10,991 nt of DNA from Deltaproteobacteria bacterium (GTDB taxonomy: Bacteria > Desulfobacterota_C > Deferrisomatia > Deferrisomatales > JACRMM01): contig JACRCS010000210.1 of the NCBI GenBank assembly GCA_016218905.1, forward strand, positions 1 through 10,991, given 5' to 3'. Positions 1-6,160 of the stretch are shown here, piece after piece. A program made the position numbers and the translations under genes. The notes under the pieces are model-generated. The model had not been told where the DNA came from. It saw only the letters and a program-made list of their open reading frames with translations, and ran no database searches. Positions within the stretch are counted from its first letter, which is position 1. Each line of letters opens with the position of its first letter.

Positions 1-1653
1 CAGGAAGACGACGTCGTCCAGGTGAGCGCCCCTTTCCGGCGGGAAGGGGTTGTCCCGCGGGCGGAGCCGTTGCCGAAGGATCGTCCTCAGTCGCTCTGTC
101 TCGCCGGGCTTCGTCTGGGCCATCAGGTGCATGTGGTCGCGATTCCGGCGGTTGTAGTCGGCCGATCCGGTCTCGGCGTCGCACCGGAGGCAGCGGGCTG
201 CCTGCCGCTTGGCGGTCTCGGGGTCGTAGGTGAGGTCGCAGGCGGCGAAGAGCGAAGGATTGTCCCCGACGCCGCAGAAGACGGGCTCCTCCCGGTTGAG
301 CTTCTCCCAGAGGGGATCCTGGGCCAGCGGGATCCGGCACGTGCGGTACGGCGTCCTATAGGGGGCGACGTCCTTCCGGCCCTCCAGAAGCGCCCGGATG
401 CCGTGGGCCGCCCGGTGACCGTGAGAGATCGCGGTGACGATGGAAGAAGGCCCGAAGGCCCCGTCGCCGGCCGCGAAGACCTTGGGGTCCGCCGTCCGCA
501 TGGTATCGGAGTCGGCGCGGACGAAGCCGCGCTGGAGAAGGCCCGCCTTCTCCAGTTCCGCGTTCTCGGCCGAGAGGCCGATCGCGAGCAGGACCACGTC
601 GCAGTCGACGTTCTGGGTGACGTTGGGGTCGTACTTGGGGTTGAAGCGGCCGGACTCGTCGAAGACGGAGACGCACCGCATGAGCTCGAGGCCCTTGACC
701 TTCTTCCCGTCGTGGAGCACCTGCTTGACGCCCCACGTGGGGTGGATCCCGATCCCTTCCGCCTGGGCCTCGAGGATCTCGTGCTCCCAGGCGGGCATCT
801 TGTCGCGGGGCTCGAGGCAGTAGACGTCGACGCTCTTCGGTCCCACCCGGCGCGCTGTTCGCGCCACGTCCATGGCGACGTTGCCGCCCCCGATGACGAC
901 CGCCCGCCCCTTGAGCTTCGTCTTCCGGCCTTCGTTGATGTCGGTGAGGAAGCGGATTCCGTGGAGCCCCTGGATGCCTTCGGCTTCCCCGGGGACGCCG
1001 AGGCCCCGATCCTTCCAGAGGCCGACGGCGAGGAGCACCGCATCGTGTTTCTTCTTGAGCTCGGTCAGGGTCACGTCCTTGCCGAGCTCGGTTCCGGCGT
1101 GGACCTTCACCCCGGGACAGTGGGCGAGGAGCCGCTCGATGTCCTGCTCCAGGAGCTCCGAGGGGAGCCGGAAGGGCGGAATGCCGAGCGCCATCATTCC
1201 GCCGGGGCGCGTCTTCTTCTCGTAGACGTGCACCTCGTACCCCGCTTCGGCGAGATCCTGGGCAGCCGTGAGGCCGGCAGGCCCCGCCCCCACGATTCCC
1301 ACGGTCTTCTTCTTCGTGGGCTTCACGGCGGGGCGCTTGAAGGTCTTCCCAACCTGCTCGCAGACGTACCGCTTCAGGGCACGGATCCCGACGGCTCCGT
1401 CGCTCTCCGCTCGGCGGCAGTCCTTCTCGCAAGGCTTGGCGCAGACGCGGCCACAGACCGTCGGGAAGGGGTTCATCGAGCTGATCACGTCGAAGGCGGC
1501 TTCGTACTTCCCCTCCCAGATGAGGCCCACGTAGGACGGCACGTCCGTCCCGACGGGGCACGTCTGCTGGCAGGGCGCCGGCGAGTAGTCGGAGTCGTGG
1601 TACTCGTTGGAAACCGTCACGGCTTCGAGGCCCGGGGTGATGATTTCACTCAT
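1..1653 (-). CDS. GltD-like FAD/NAD(P)H-dependent oxidoreductase (3' end outside window)
   Basis: This reads as a small-subunit glutamate-synthase-type flavoprotein that would take electrons from NAD(P)H and pass them to the FMN/Fe-S synthase encoded just upstream. I translated 551 residues with no stop before the window edge. Cysteines C28, C32, C67, C71, C75 and C79 form the N-terminal Fe-S region. GAGPAGL at 122-128 is the FAD dinucleotide-binding loop, IGGGNVAMDVART at 254-266 the NAD(P)H-binding loop, and FAAGDGAFGPSSIV at 393-406 the second FAD contact. ATG 1653-1651 was chosen because AGGAG lies 8 nt upstream, overlapping the stop of the preceding gene (11-nt gap). GltD proteins usually end near 450-490 residues; this one continues past 551, with an ARCLRCD motif at 486-492, so it has a C-terminal extension or an extra domain. 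Family assignment is firm; the electron partner is inferred from position. Confidence 0.9.
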   Translation of the reverse strand, partial: MSEIITPGLEAVTVSNEYHDSDYSPAPCQQTCPVGTDVPSYVGLIWEGKYEAAFDVISSMNPFPTVCGRVCAKPCEKDCRRAESDGAVGIRALKRYVCEQVGKTFKRPAVKPTKKKTVGIVGAGPAGLTAAQDLAEAGYEVHVYEKKTRPGGMMALGIPPFRLPSELLEQDIERLLAHCPGVKVHAGTELGKDVTLTELKKKHDAVLLAVGLWKDRGLGVPGEAEGIQGLHGIRFLTDINEGRKTKLKGRAVVIGGGNVAMDVARTARRVGPKSVDVYCLEPRDKMPAWEHEILEAQAEGIGIHPTWGVKQVLHDGKKVKGLELMRCVSVFDESGRFNPKYDPNVTQNVDCDVVLLAIGLSAENAELEKAGLLQRGFVRADSDTMRTADPKVFAAGDGAFGPSSIVTAISHGHRAAHGIRALLEGRKDVAPYRTPYRTCRIPLAQDPLWEKLNREEPVFCGVGDNPSLFAACDLTYDPETAKRQAARCLRCDAETGSADYNRRNRDHMHLMAQTKPGETERLRTILRQRLRPRDNPFPPERGAHLDDVVFL

Positions 1654-1664
1654 CGTCTAAGCTC

Positions 1665-3614
1665 CTAGTACCAGCGCCGATACTCGTCGCGCATGTTCGG
1701 TTCGTAAGGGAGCCGGGTGAGGGCCGCCGCCTCCGGAGTCAGGGCGACCAGGTCCTCCCGTGAGACCTGCCGGATATCGGTGTAGCCGAGGCCGTCGACG
1801 ATCGCGGCGATCTGCCAGCGCACCGCCTCCAGGAAGTGGTGCATCCGGAGAGCCCGCTTCGCGGTGTCGAAGCGTCGGGTGTGCTCGGGATCCTGGCTCG
1901 TCGAGCCGATGACGCAGTTGCCGACGCTGCACTGCATGCAGGTCACGCAGCCCCCGGCGATCAGCATGCCGGTGCCGAACGCCACGGCCTTCGCGCCCAG
2001 CGCGACGGCCTTGACCGCGTCTATCCCGTCCTTGATGCCTCCCATCAAGACGATCGGAAGCTGCCCTTCGGCGTCGATCTCCTGGAGCCCCTCCATGGCC
2101 TCCATCAGGCCGGCGATGGTCGGGATCCCGACGTACTCGAGCACCTCGTTGCCCGCGGCGCCGGTGCCCCCCTGCATCCCATCGAGCTCGAGGAAGTCGA
2201 TCCCGTCCTTGAGGGCGATCTTGATGTCGTCGCGGATCCGGCCCGCGCCGAGCTTGATGGAAATCGGCACGCGGCCGCCCGTCGCCTCGCGGAACTCCGC
2301 CACCTTCATGATCAAGTCGTCGCCGCCGAGGATGTCCGGGTGCCGCGAAGGCGACCGGAGATCCATGCCGGCGGGGATGCCTCGCACCGCCGCGATCTCC
2401 GGCGTGAGCTTTTCCGCCATGAGTTGGCCGCCGAGGCCGGGCTTCGCACCCTGCGAGATGTAGATCTCGACGCAGTCCGAGCGCTTCATGTCGTGCACGT
2501 TCCAGCCGAGGCGCCCTGCCAGGCACTGGGCGATCATCTGGCGCGCCTCGGCGCGGTCGGCGGAGAGCATTCCACCCTCGCCGGAGTTCTCGGAGATGCC
2601 GGAGAGGCGGGAGGCGATTCCGAGGGCGGTCTTCATCTCGGCGCTGAGCGCCCCGTAGCTCATCGGAGCTATCATCACCGGCATCGACAGGTCGAGGGGC
2701 TTTCCGCCGTGCTTGTCGCCGACGAAGGTGCGGAGGTTCACCTTCTTCAGGAGGTCCGGGTCCTTACCCGCTTCGCTGAGGTCTTTGCGGAACCCGATGT
2801 CCTGGAAGTGGGGCAGGTGCCGCGACGCCCCGTAGCCCCGGATGCGGTAGCGCCCGATGTGCGCCTTTACGCGGATGTCCTCCTGGACCTTCTGGTTCCA
2901 GTAGTCCTTCTGGGCCCCGGAGAAGGTGTGGTAGGGCAGGTTGCGGATCCGCGGCTCGGCGGTTCCGTACTTCAGCTGCTTCCCCGCGCAGATGATCTTC
3001 TTCAGCTTGCCCTTGAACCGGAGATTCCACCGGTCGAGGAACTCCATCACGGCGTCCACGTCCTGTGAGGTGGGCTCGACCACGACGGCGTCGTTGCCCA
3101 CCGACTCCACCTCTCCGCCGACGTAGATCTCTCCGCCTGCCATGTCTTCGCCGACCTTCGGCCCGGAGTTCCCGAGCACGATGATCCGGCCGCCGTACAT
3201 CATGTACCCGAGCATGAAGTTGGCGCTTCCGGCGCAGCAGAGCGTTCCGCTCTTCATCACCTGGCCCGATCGGGAGCCGATGTTGCCGTGGACGACCACT
3301 TCGCCCCCGCGCAGCCCCTCGGCCGCGATGGCCCCGGCGTTGCCGTGGACGAGCACGGAACCCTTGAAGAGGTTGTCGCCCACGCCCCAGCTGGCGTTCC
3401 CCTCGATCTCGAAGTGGGGGCCGTCGCAGAGGCCGCCGCAGTAGTAGCCGGCCGAGCCGCGGACCCACACCTTGATCGGGCTGATGAGCCCCACGCCGAT
3501 GTAGTGGCGGGCATCGGGGTTGAGAACCTCCACGTTCTGGTGCGTGGAGCCGTAGCCGCGGAGGATCTCGTTGGCGACGCGGATGGGAGTCTTGGCGAGA
3601 TCGATGGTAACCAT
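1665..3614 (-). CDS. Fused GXGXG–FMN glutamate-synthase-like protein (MgsB+MgsC / GlxC+GlxD type)
   Basis: A 649-residue protein with two parts. Residues about 25-180 are a repetitive GXGXG beta-helix domain (GGEVVVHGNIG 103-113, GGRIIVLGNSG 141-151, GGEIYVGGEVE 160-170). Residues about 290-610 are the FMN-binding synthase barrel: MIAPMSYGALS 314-324, ENSGEGGML 342-350, QGAKPGLGGQL 388-398, LDGMQGGTGA 477-486. A [3Fe-4S] signature follows with C556, C562 and C567 (C-x5-C-x4-C). In GltB the GXGXG domain is C-terminal to the FMN domain and the amidotransferase is on the same chain; here the order is reversed and the amidotransferase is separate. That matches N-methylglutamate synthase MgsB plus MgsC as a fusion. 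The expected chemistry is transfer of glutamine-derived ammonia, or of an amine, to a 2-oxoacid or glutamate using reduced FMN. ATG 3614 lies 4 nt after the amidotransferase stop. The exact substrate is not shown by the sequence; an archaeal-type glutamate synthase is the alternative. Confidence 0.9.
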   Translation of the reverse strand: MVTIDLAKTPIRVANEILRGYGSTHQNVEVLNPDARHYIGVGLISPIKVWVRGSAGYYCGGLCDGPHFEIEGNASWGVGDNLFKGSVLVHGNAGAIAAEGLRGGEVVVHGNIGSRSGQVMKSGTLCCAGSANFMLGYMMYGGRIIVLGNSGPKVGEDMAGGEIYVGGEVESVGNDAVVVEPTSQDVDAVMEFLDRWNLRFKGKLKKIICAGKQLKYGTAEPRIRNLPYHTFSGAQKDYWNQKVQEDIRVKAHIGRYRIRGYGASRHLPHFQDIGFRKDLSEAGKDPDLLKKVNLRTFVGDKHGGKPLDLSMPVMIAPMSYGALSAEMKTALGIASRLSGISENSGEGGMLSADRAEARQMIAQCLAGRLGWNVHDMKRSDCVEIYISQGAKPGLGGQLMAEKLTPEIAAVRGIPAGMDLRSPSRHPDILGGDDLIMKVAEFREATGGRVPISIKLGAGRIRDDIKIALKDGIDFLELDGMQGGTGAAGNEVLEYVGIPTIAGLMEAMEGLQEIDAEGQLPIVLMGGIKDGIDAVKAVALGAKAVAFGTGMLIAGGCVTCMQCSVGNCVIGSTSQDPEHTRRFDTAKRALRMHHFLEAVRWQIAAIVDGLGYTDIRQVSREDLVALTPEAAALTRLPYEPNMRDEYRRWY

Positions 3615-3618
3615 GTGA

Positions 3619-4575
3619 CTAACCTTCCGTGCCGGTGCGGTTGAGCGCGGGCTTCGCGAGCGTCCAGAGGCCGTACGTGAGCGGAGCGGGCTCCCAGGTC
3701 TTCAGGGACCGCCCGGGAAAGAGGCGATTCAGGGAGACCTCCTCCGACGCGACAGCCACCATGTGTTCGTCCTCGTAGATCACGAGCGGCTTCGCGGCGA
3801 GCTTGTCCTTGGCGTAGCCGATCGAGTCCTTGGTCGCCACCAGGTACGTGAAGGTGCCGTCGAGGTCGTCGAGCGAGCCCCTCAACGCCTCCTCGAAGGT
3901 GGCGCCCCGATCCATCCGGTAGGCGAGGTAGACCGCGATCAGCTCGGTGTCGTTCTCGGTGTGGAAGCGCATGCCCTGGCGTTCGAGTCGCCGGCGCATC
4001 ACCCAGTAGTTGGTGACCTGCCCGTTGTGTACGACGCAGACGTCCTCGAACCCGGTGGCCCAGAAGGGGTGCGTCGTCTCCGGGTGCACGCCGGTCTCCG
4101 TTGCAAGCCGCGTGTGGCCGATGGCGTGGGTCCCGTCGAACTCGTGGGTGCGGTAGAGCTTCCCGAGGGACTGCGGCTGGCCTACGTCCTTGACGATGTC
4201 AAGGCTGCGTCCGAAGGAGACCAGGCGGGCCGCGTCCTCGACGGCGTGGGCGAACTTCTTCGAGTCGCCCTTGTACTGAACGATGGCGCCGTACGTGATG
4301 CCGATCCGCTCCTCTTCGACGATCTTCGCCTTGTGCTGGGCGAGGGCGGCGCGGATCCGGGCGACGTCCCGTTCCGCTTCCCCTTTGTCTTCGCTCACGA
4401 AGAAGCGCATCCGCAGTGAGGCGCCGGTGAGCGGCTCCTTGTACATCGCCCATCCGTCCGAGTCCGGACCGCGGTGCAGGAGGCAGTGCATCATCTCCGT
4501 GACCGCTTCTCCTGTGGTCATCTTCAGATCGGGGTGTTTGCCGTTCTTGAACAGGACTCCCGAAATGCCGCACAT
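3619..4575 (-). CDS. Class II glutamine amidotransferase, MgsA/GlxB-like
   Basis: A 318-residue Ntn-type glutamine amidotransferase that should hydrolyse glutamine and feed ammonia to the synthase encoded 4 nt downstream. The catalytic nucleophile is C2, exposed after removal of Met1 (MCGISGV). Other family motifs are HRGPDSDG at 34-41, GHTRLATET at 153-161, HNGQ at 183-186 and ENDTE at 207-211, which cover the glutamine-binding Arg, the oxyanion Asn/Gly and the Asp that binds the substrate amine. It is a stand-alone domain, unlike GltB where it is the N-terminus of a chain of about 1500 residues. The length is close to MgsA/GlxB subunits (about 300) and too short for GlmS, PurF or AsnB, whose partner domains are absent. 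ATG 4575 has a strong AGGAGGT site. It is the first gene of the three-gene operon and is preceded by a predicted promoter. The MgsA subgroup is inferred from the neighbouring fused synthase. Confidence 0.9.
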   Translation of the reverse strand: MCGISGVLFKNGKHPDLKMTTGEAVTEMMHCLLHRGPDSDGWAMYKEPLTGASLRMRFFVSEDKGEAERDVARIRAALAQHKAKIVEEERIGITYGAIVQYKGDSKKFAHAVEDAARLVSFGRSLDIVKDVGQPQSLGKLYRTHEFDGTHAIGHTRLATETGVHPETTHPFWATGFEDVCVVHNGQVTNYWVMRRRLERQGMRFHTENDTELIAVYLAYRMDRGATFEEALRGSLDDLDGTFTYLVATKDSIGYAKDKLAAKPLVIYEDEHMVAVASEEVSLNRLFPGRSLKTWEPAPLTYGLWTLAKPALNRTGTEG

Positions 4576-4579
4576 GCTG

Positions 4580-4586
4580 ACCTCCT
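4580..4586 (-). promoter_or_regulatory. Strong Shine-Dalgarno site of the amidotransferase gene
   Basis: AGGAGGT on the minus strand ends 4 nt before the ATG at 4575. It is the strongest ribosome-binding site I see in the window. It fixes the start that puts Cys at residue 2, as class II amidotransferases require. Confidence 0.75.
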
Positions 4587-4640
4587 GGCTGGCGCGTCCA
4601 GCCGCCGTCGTCTTCCTTCGGCACCTGGCCTTCGGAGCGC

Positions 4641-4670
4641 ATCATGCCACGGCGGGCCGAGGCGAGTCAA
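4641..4670 (-). promoter_or_regulatory. Predicted sigma70-type promoter of the amidotransferase–synthase–oxidoreductase operon
   Basis: On the minus strand TTGACT (4670-4665; 5 of 6 to TTGACA) is followed after 18 nt by CATGAT (4646-4641; 4 of 6 to TATAAT). Transcription would start near 4634, leaving a leader of roughly 60 nt before the ATG at 4575. It sits in the 189-nt gap after the regulator gene, next to the only clearly AT-rich patch I noticed in this GC-rich window. This is a consensus match by eye; the lineage's sigma-factor preferences are unknown. Confidence 0.5.
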
Positions 4671-4690
4671 TGTTTTATTCAAATTTGTTG
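4671..4690. promoter_or_regulatory. Candidate operator: AT-rich block with palindrome caaatttg
   Basis: Immediately upstream of the predicted -35 box lies an AT-rich block of about 20 nt containing the perfect 8-bp palindrome caaatttg (4680-4687). It is a reasonable binding site for the XRE-cupin protein encoded next door, because such regulators often control the adjacent operon from short AT-rich palindromes. No second copy was seen, so the assignment is tentative. Confidence 0.3.
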
Positions 4691-4764
4691 CACGAGAGGA
4701 AAAACGAGTGGGCGCTGTACTCCGGCGCGGCGAGGAAGGGGTAAGCGGCACGGGACAGCAGGGA

Positions 4765-5400
4765 TCAGCTCTCCTCCTCGCGGCAGTAGGCGATGATGGA
4801 GAGAAAGCGGCTCGGCAGCTTTCGAAGCTCGGCGGGGCCGTGAGCCGCGTCCGCGTCGAAGAAGAGCGAGTCTCCGGGGGTCAATACATAGATCTTGTCG
4901 CCGTGCTGATAGCCCACTTCCCCCTCGAGCATGTAGAGGAACTCGACGCCCGAGTGCTGGAAGACGGGGAAGACGTCGGACTTTTCGGTCAGGGTGATCA
5001 GGTAGGGCTCCACGGCGATGATCTTGCCGACCGTGTGGCCCAGCAACTGGTATTGGTGCCCGGCACGCGTCCCGCGCCGCTCGATCTTCAGCCCTTCGCC
5101 CGCTCGTACGAAGGTGGCGTCCCGCTCCTCTTCGTATTTCCGGAAGAAGGAGGTAACCGGAACCTGGAGCGCGGTCGAGAGCGCCTGCAGGGTGTTGAGC
5201 GAGGGCGAAGCGAGCCCGTTCTCGATCTTCGAGAGCATCCCCGCCGACAGTCCGGCGAGCCTCGCCAACTCGACGACCGTCATGTCGAGCTTCTTCCGGA
5301 TGAGCCGCACCTCCCGCCCGATGGCCCTCTCGAGCCGGTTCTCGCTGGCGCCCTCCGAGACGTGTGGCTCTTGGAATTCGAGCTCGTGTTCCTCGTTCAT
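4765..5400 (-). CDS. XRE-family helix-turn-helix regulator with C-terminal cupin domain
   Basis: A 211-residue cytoplasmic DNA-binding regulator. Residues about 26-87 are a Cro/C1-type HTH (VVELARLAGLSAGMLSKIENG at about 42-62, then SPSLNTLQALSTAL). Residues about 130-205 are a small-molecule-binding cupin: HSGVEFLYMLEGEV at 149-162 and LTPGDSLFFDADAAH at 173-187, the two halves of the barrel, with H149, E153 and H187 as possible metal or ligand residues. This HTH_3 plus Cupin_2 layout and length are typical of the XRE-cupin family, which includes PuuR-like regulators of amine, polyamine and amino-acid catabolism. ATG 5400 is supported by AAGGAT about 6 nt upstream. It lies between the methyl-transfer genes and the synthase operon in the same direction, with a predicted promoter right after its stop, so it probably controls the synthase operon. 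The ligand cannot be read from the sequence. Confidence 0.9.
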   Translation of the reverse strand: MNEEHELEFQEPHVSEGASENRLERAIGREVRLIRKKLDMTVVELARLAGLSAGMLSKIENGLASPSLNTLQALSTALQVPVTSFFRKYEEERDATFVRAGEGLKIERRGTRAGHQYQLLGHTVGKIIAVEPYLITLTEKSDVFPVFQHSGVEFLYMLEGEVGYQHGDKIYVLTPGDSLFFDADAAHGPAELRKLPSRFLSIIAYCREEES

Positions 5401-5506
5401 CCGATATCCTTGTCCTTTCCCTCAGCGCTCGCCGGAACGCGCAGACGTGGACGCGGCCCGCTCGGTACGCCGGGTGCCGCGGAGGGCCCGGTGCCGAAAC
5501 GGGTCC
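5401..5506. other. Intergenic gap upstream of the XRE-cupin gene
   Basis: A 106-nt noncoding stretch between the DUF1638 stop and the regulator start. On the minus strand it has an imperfect GC-rich stem (ccggg, 12-nt loop, cccgg) without a following T-run, so I do not call a terminator. I see no convincing -35/-10 pair either. The only clear element is the AAGGAT ribosome-binding site next to the regulator ATG. The regulator may simply be read through from the methyl-transfer genes. Confidence 0.4.
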
Positions 5507-6160
5507 TCAATAGAACTGCCCTGAGAGGAGCCGCTCCCCAGGGGGCACGACGATGCACCCGTCGAAGGCGGGCTCGGTCACGAGTCGGCGGAGGAACTCT
5601 CCTTGGCCCTGGACGGACTCGAACGCGAGCCCGAGGAACTCCGCGTTCGCGCGGGCCGCCTGGCGAAAGAGCCCGTCCGGGTCCTGCCCCGTTTCGATCC
5701 AGACGAGCCGGGTGTAGTGGCGGAACTCCTCCCTCACTCCCCACTCGGCGTCTTCGTCTCCCATCCTGCCCCGGTAGGTCGCGAGCTTATCGAGCGGAGC
5801 GGCCCCGGCCTCTATCCAGCCGCGGGAGAGGTAGTAGGTGCCCGGCTCCCGCGCCCGGTCGGCCTCCAGCGCCCGGGGGTCACCCCAGAGGAGCCCAAGG
5901 CAGTCGTGCGAGCGGGGAATCACCAAGGGATGAGTCCGGGCGCAGAGCCCGGCCACGCCGTTCGAGCAGAGCCCGTACGCGAGGACCACCCGGTCCAACT
6001 CGGTGCGCTCGAGAGCGTCGATCGCCTCCTGGAGGGGCCGCCCCATGGCGGCCGGATCGAGGTGCAGCCCCTGCAGGAGAAAGGTGAACGAGATGCCCTC
6101 CTTCGAGAGCCGCTCCAGCTCGCGGCGAAGGACGCCGCACGCGATCACGTGGGTTCGCAC
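5507..6160 (-). CDS. DUF1638 domain protein, last gene of the methyl-transfer module
   Basis: A 217-residue protein that I assign to the DUF1638 family (PF07796), whose biochemical role is not established. Such genes recur beside corrinoid methyltransferase operons in methanogens and bacteria. Conserved-looking motifs are VIACGVLRREL (5-15), AYGLCSNGV (61-69) and PRSHDCLGLL (82-91). C8, C65, H85 and C87 could form a metal or corrinoid contact, which is inference. No signal peptide or membrane segment is visible, so it should be cytoplasmic. The start is the GTG at 6160, giving an N-terminus M-R-T-H-V-I-A-C; it overlaps the activation protein by 16 nt. The alternative GTG at 6148 gives a 4-nt GTGA overlap and loses only four residues. 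No strong ribosome-binding site precedes either, which fits translational coupling. Membership is fairly secure, function unknown. Confidence 0.8.
   Translation of the reverse strand: MRTHVIACGVLRRELERLSKEGISFTFLLQGLHLDPAAMGRPLQEAIDALERTELDRVVLAYGLCSNGVAGLCARTHPLVIPRSHDCLGLLWGDPRALEADRAREPGTYYLSRGWIEAGAAPLDKLATYRGRMGDEDAEWGVREEFRHYTRLVWIETGQDPDGLFRQAARANAEFLGLAFESVQGQGEFLRRLVTEPAFDGCIVVPPGERLLSGQFY

Noticed and set aside
356..1561. Minus-strand frame of 401 codons inside the oxidoreductase
   Set aside because: It is Arg-rich and motif-free; the adjacent frame gives the real GltD-like protein from 1653 to the edge.
22..1668. Long open frame on the plus strand opposite the oxidoreductase gene
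   Set aside because: Its product is low-complexity Arg/Gly/Pro/Val-rich with no motif, while the minus strand carries clear FAD and NAD(P)H loops. Antisense open frames are expected at this GC content.
1665..4575. Canonical gltB encoding NADPH glutamate synthase large subunit
   Set aside because: The amidotransferase is separate and the GXGXG and FMN domains are in reversed order; total size is also well below that of GltB.
5455..5506. Rho-independent terminator after the DUF1638 gene
   Set aside because: There is a short GC stem with a 12-nt loop but no T-run on the minus strand.
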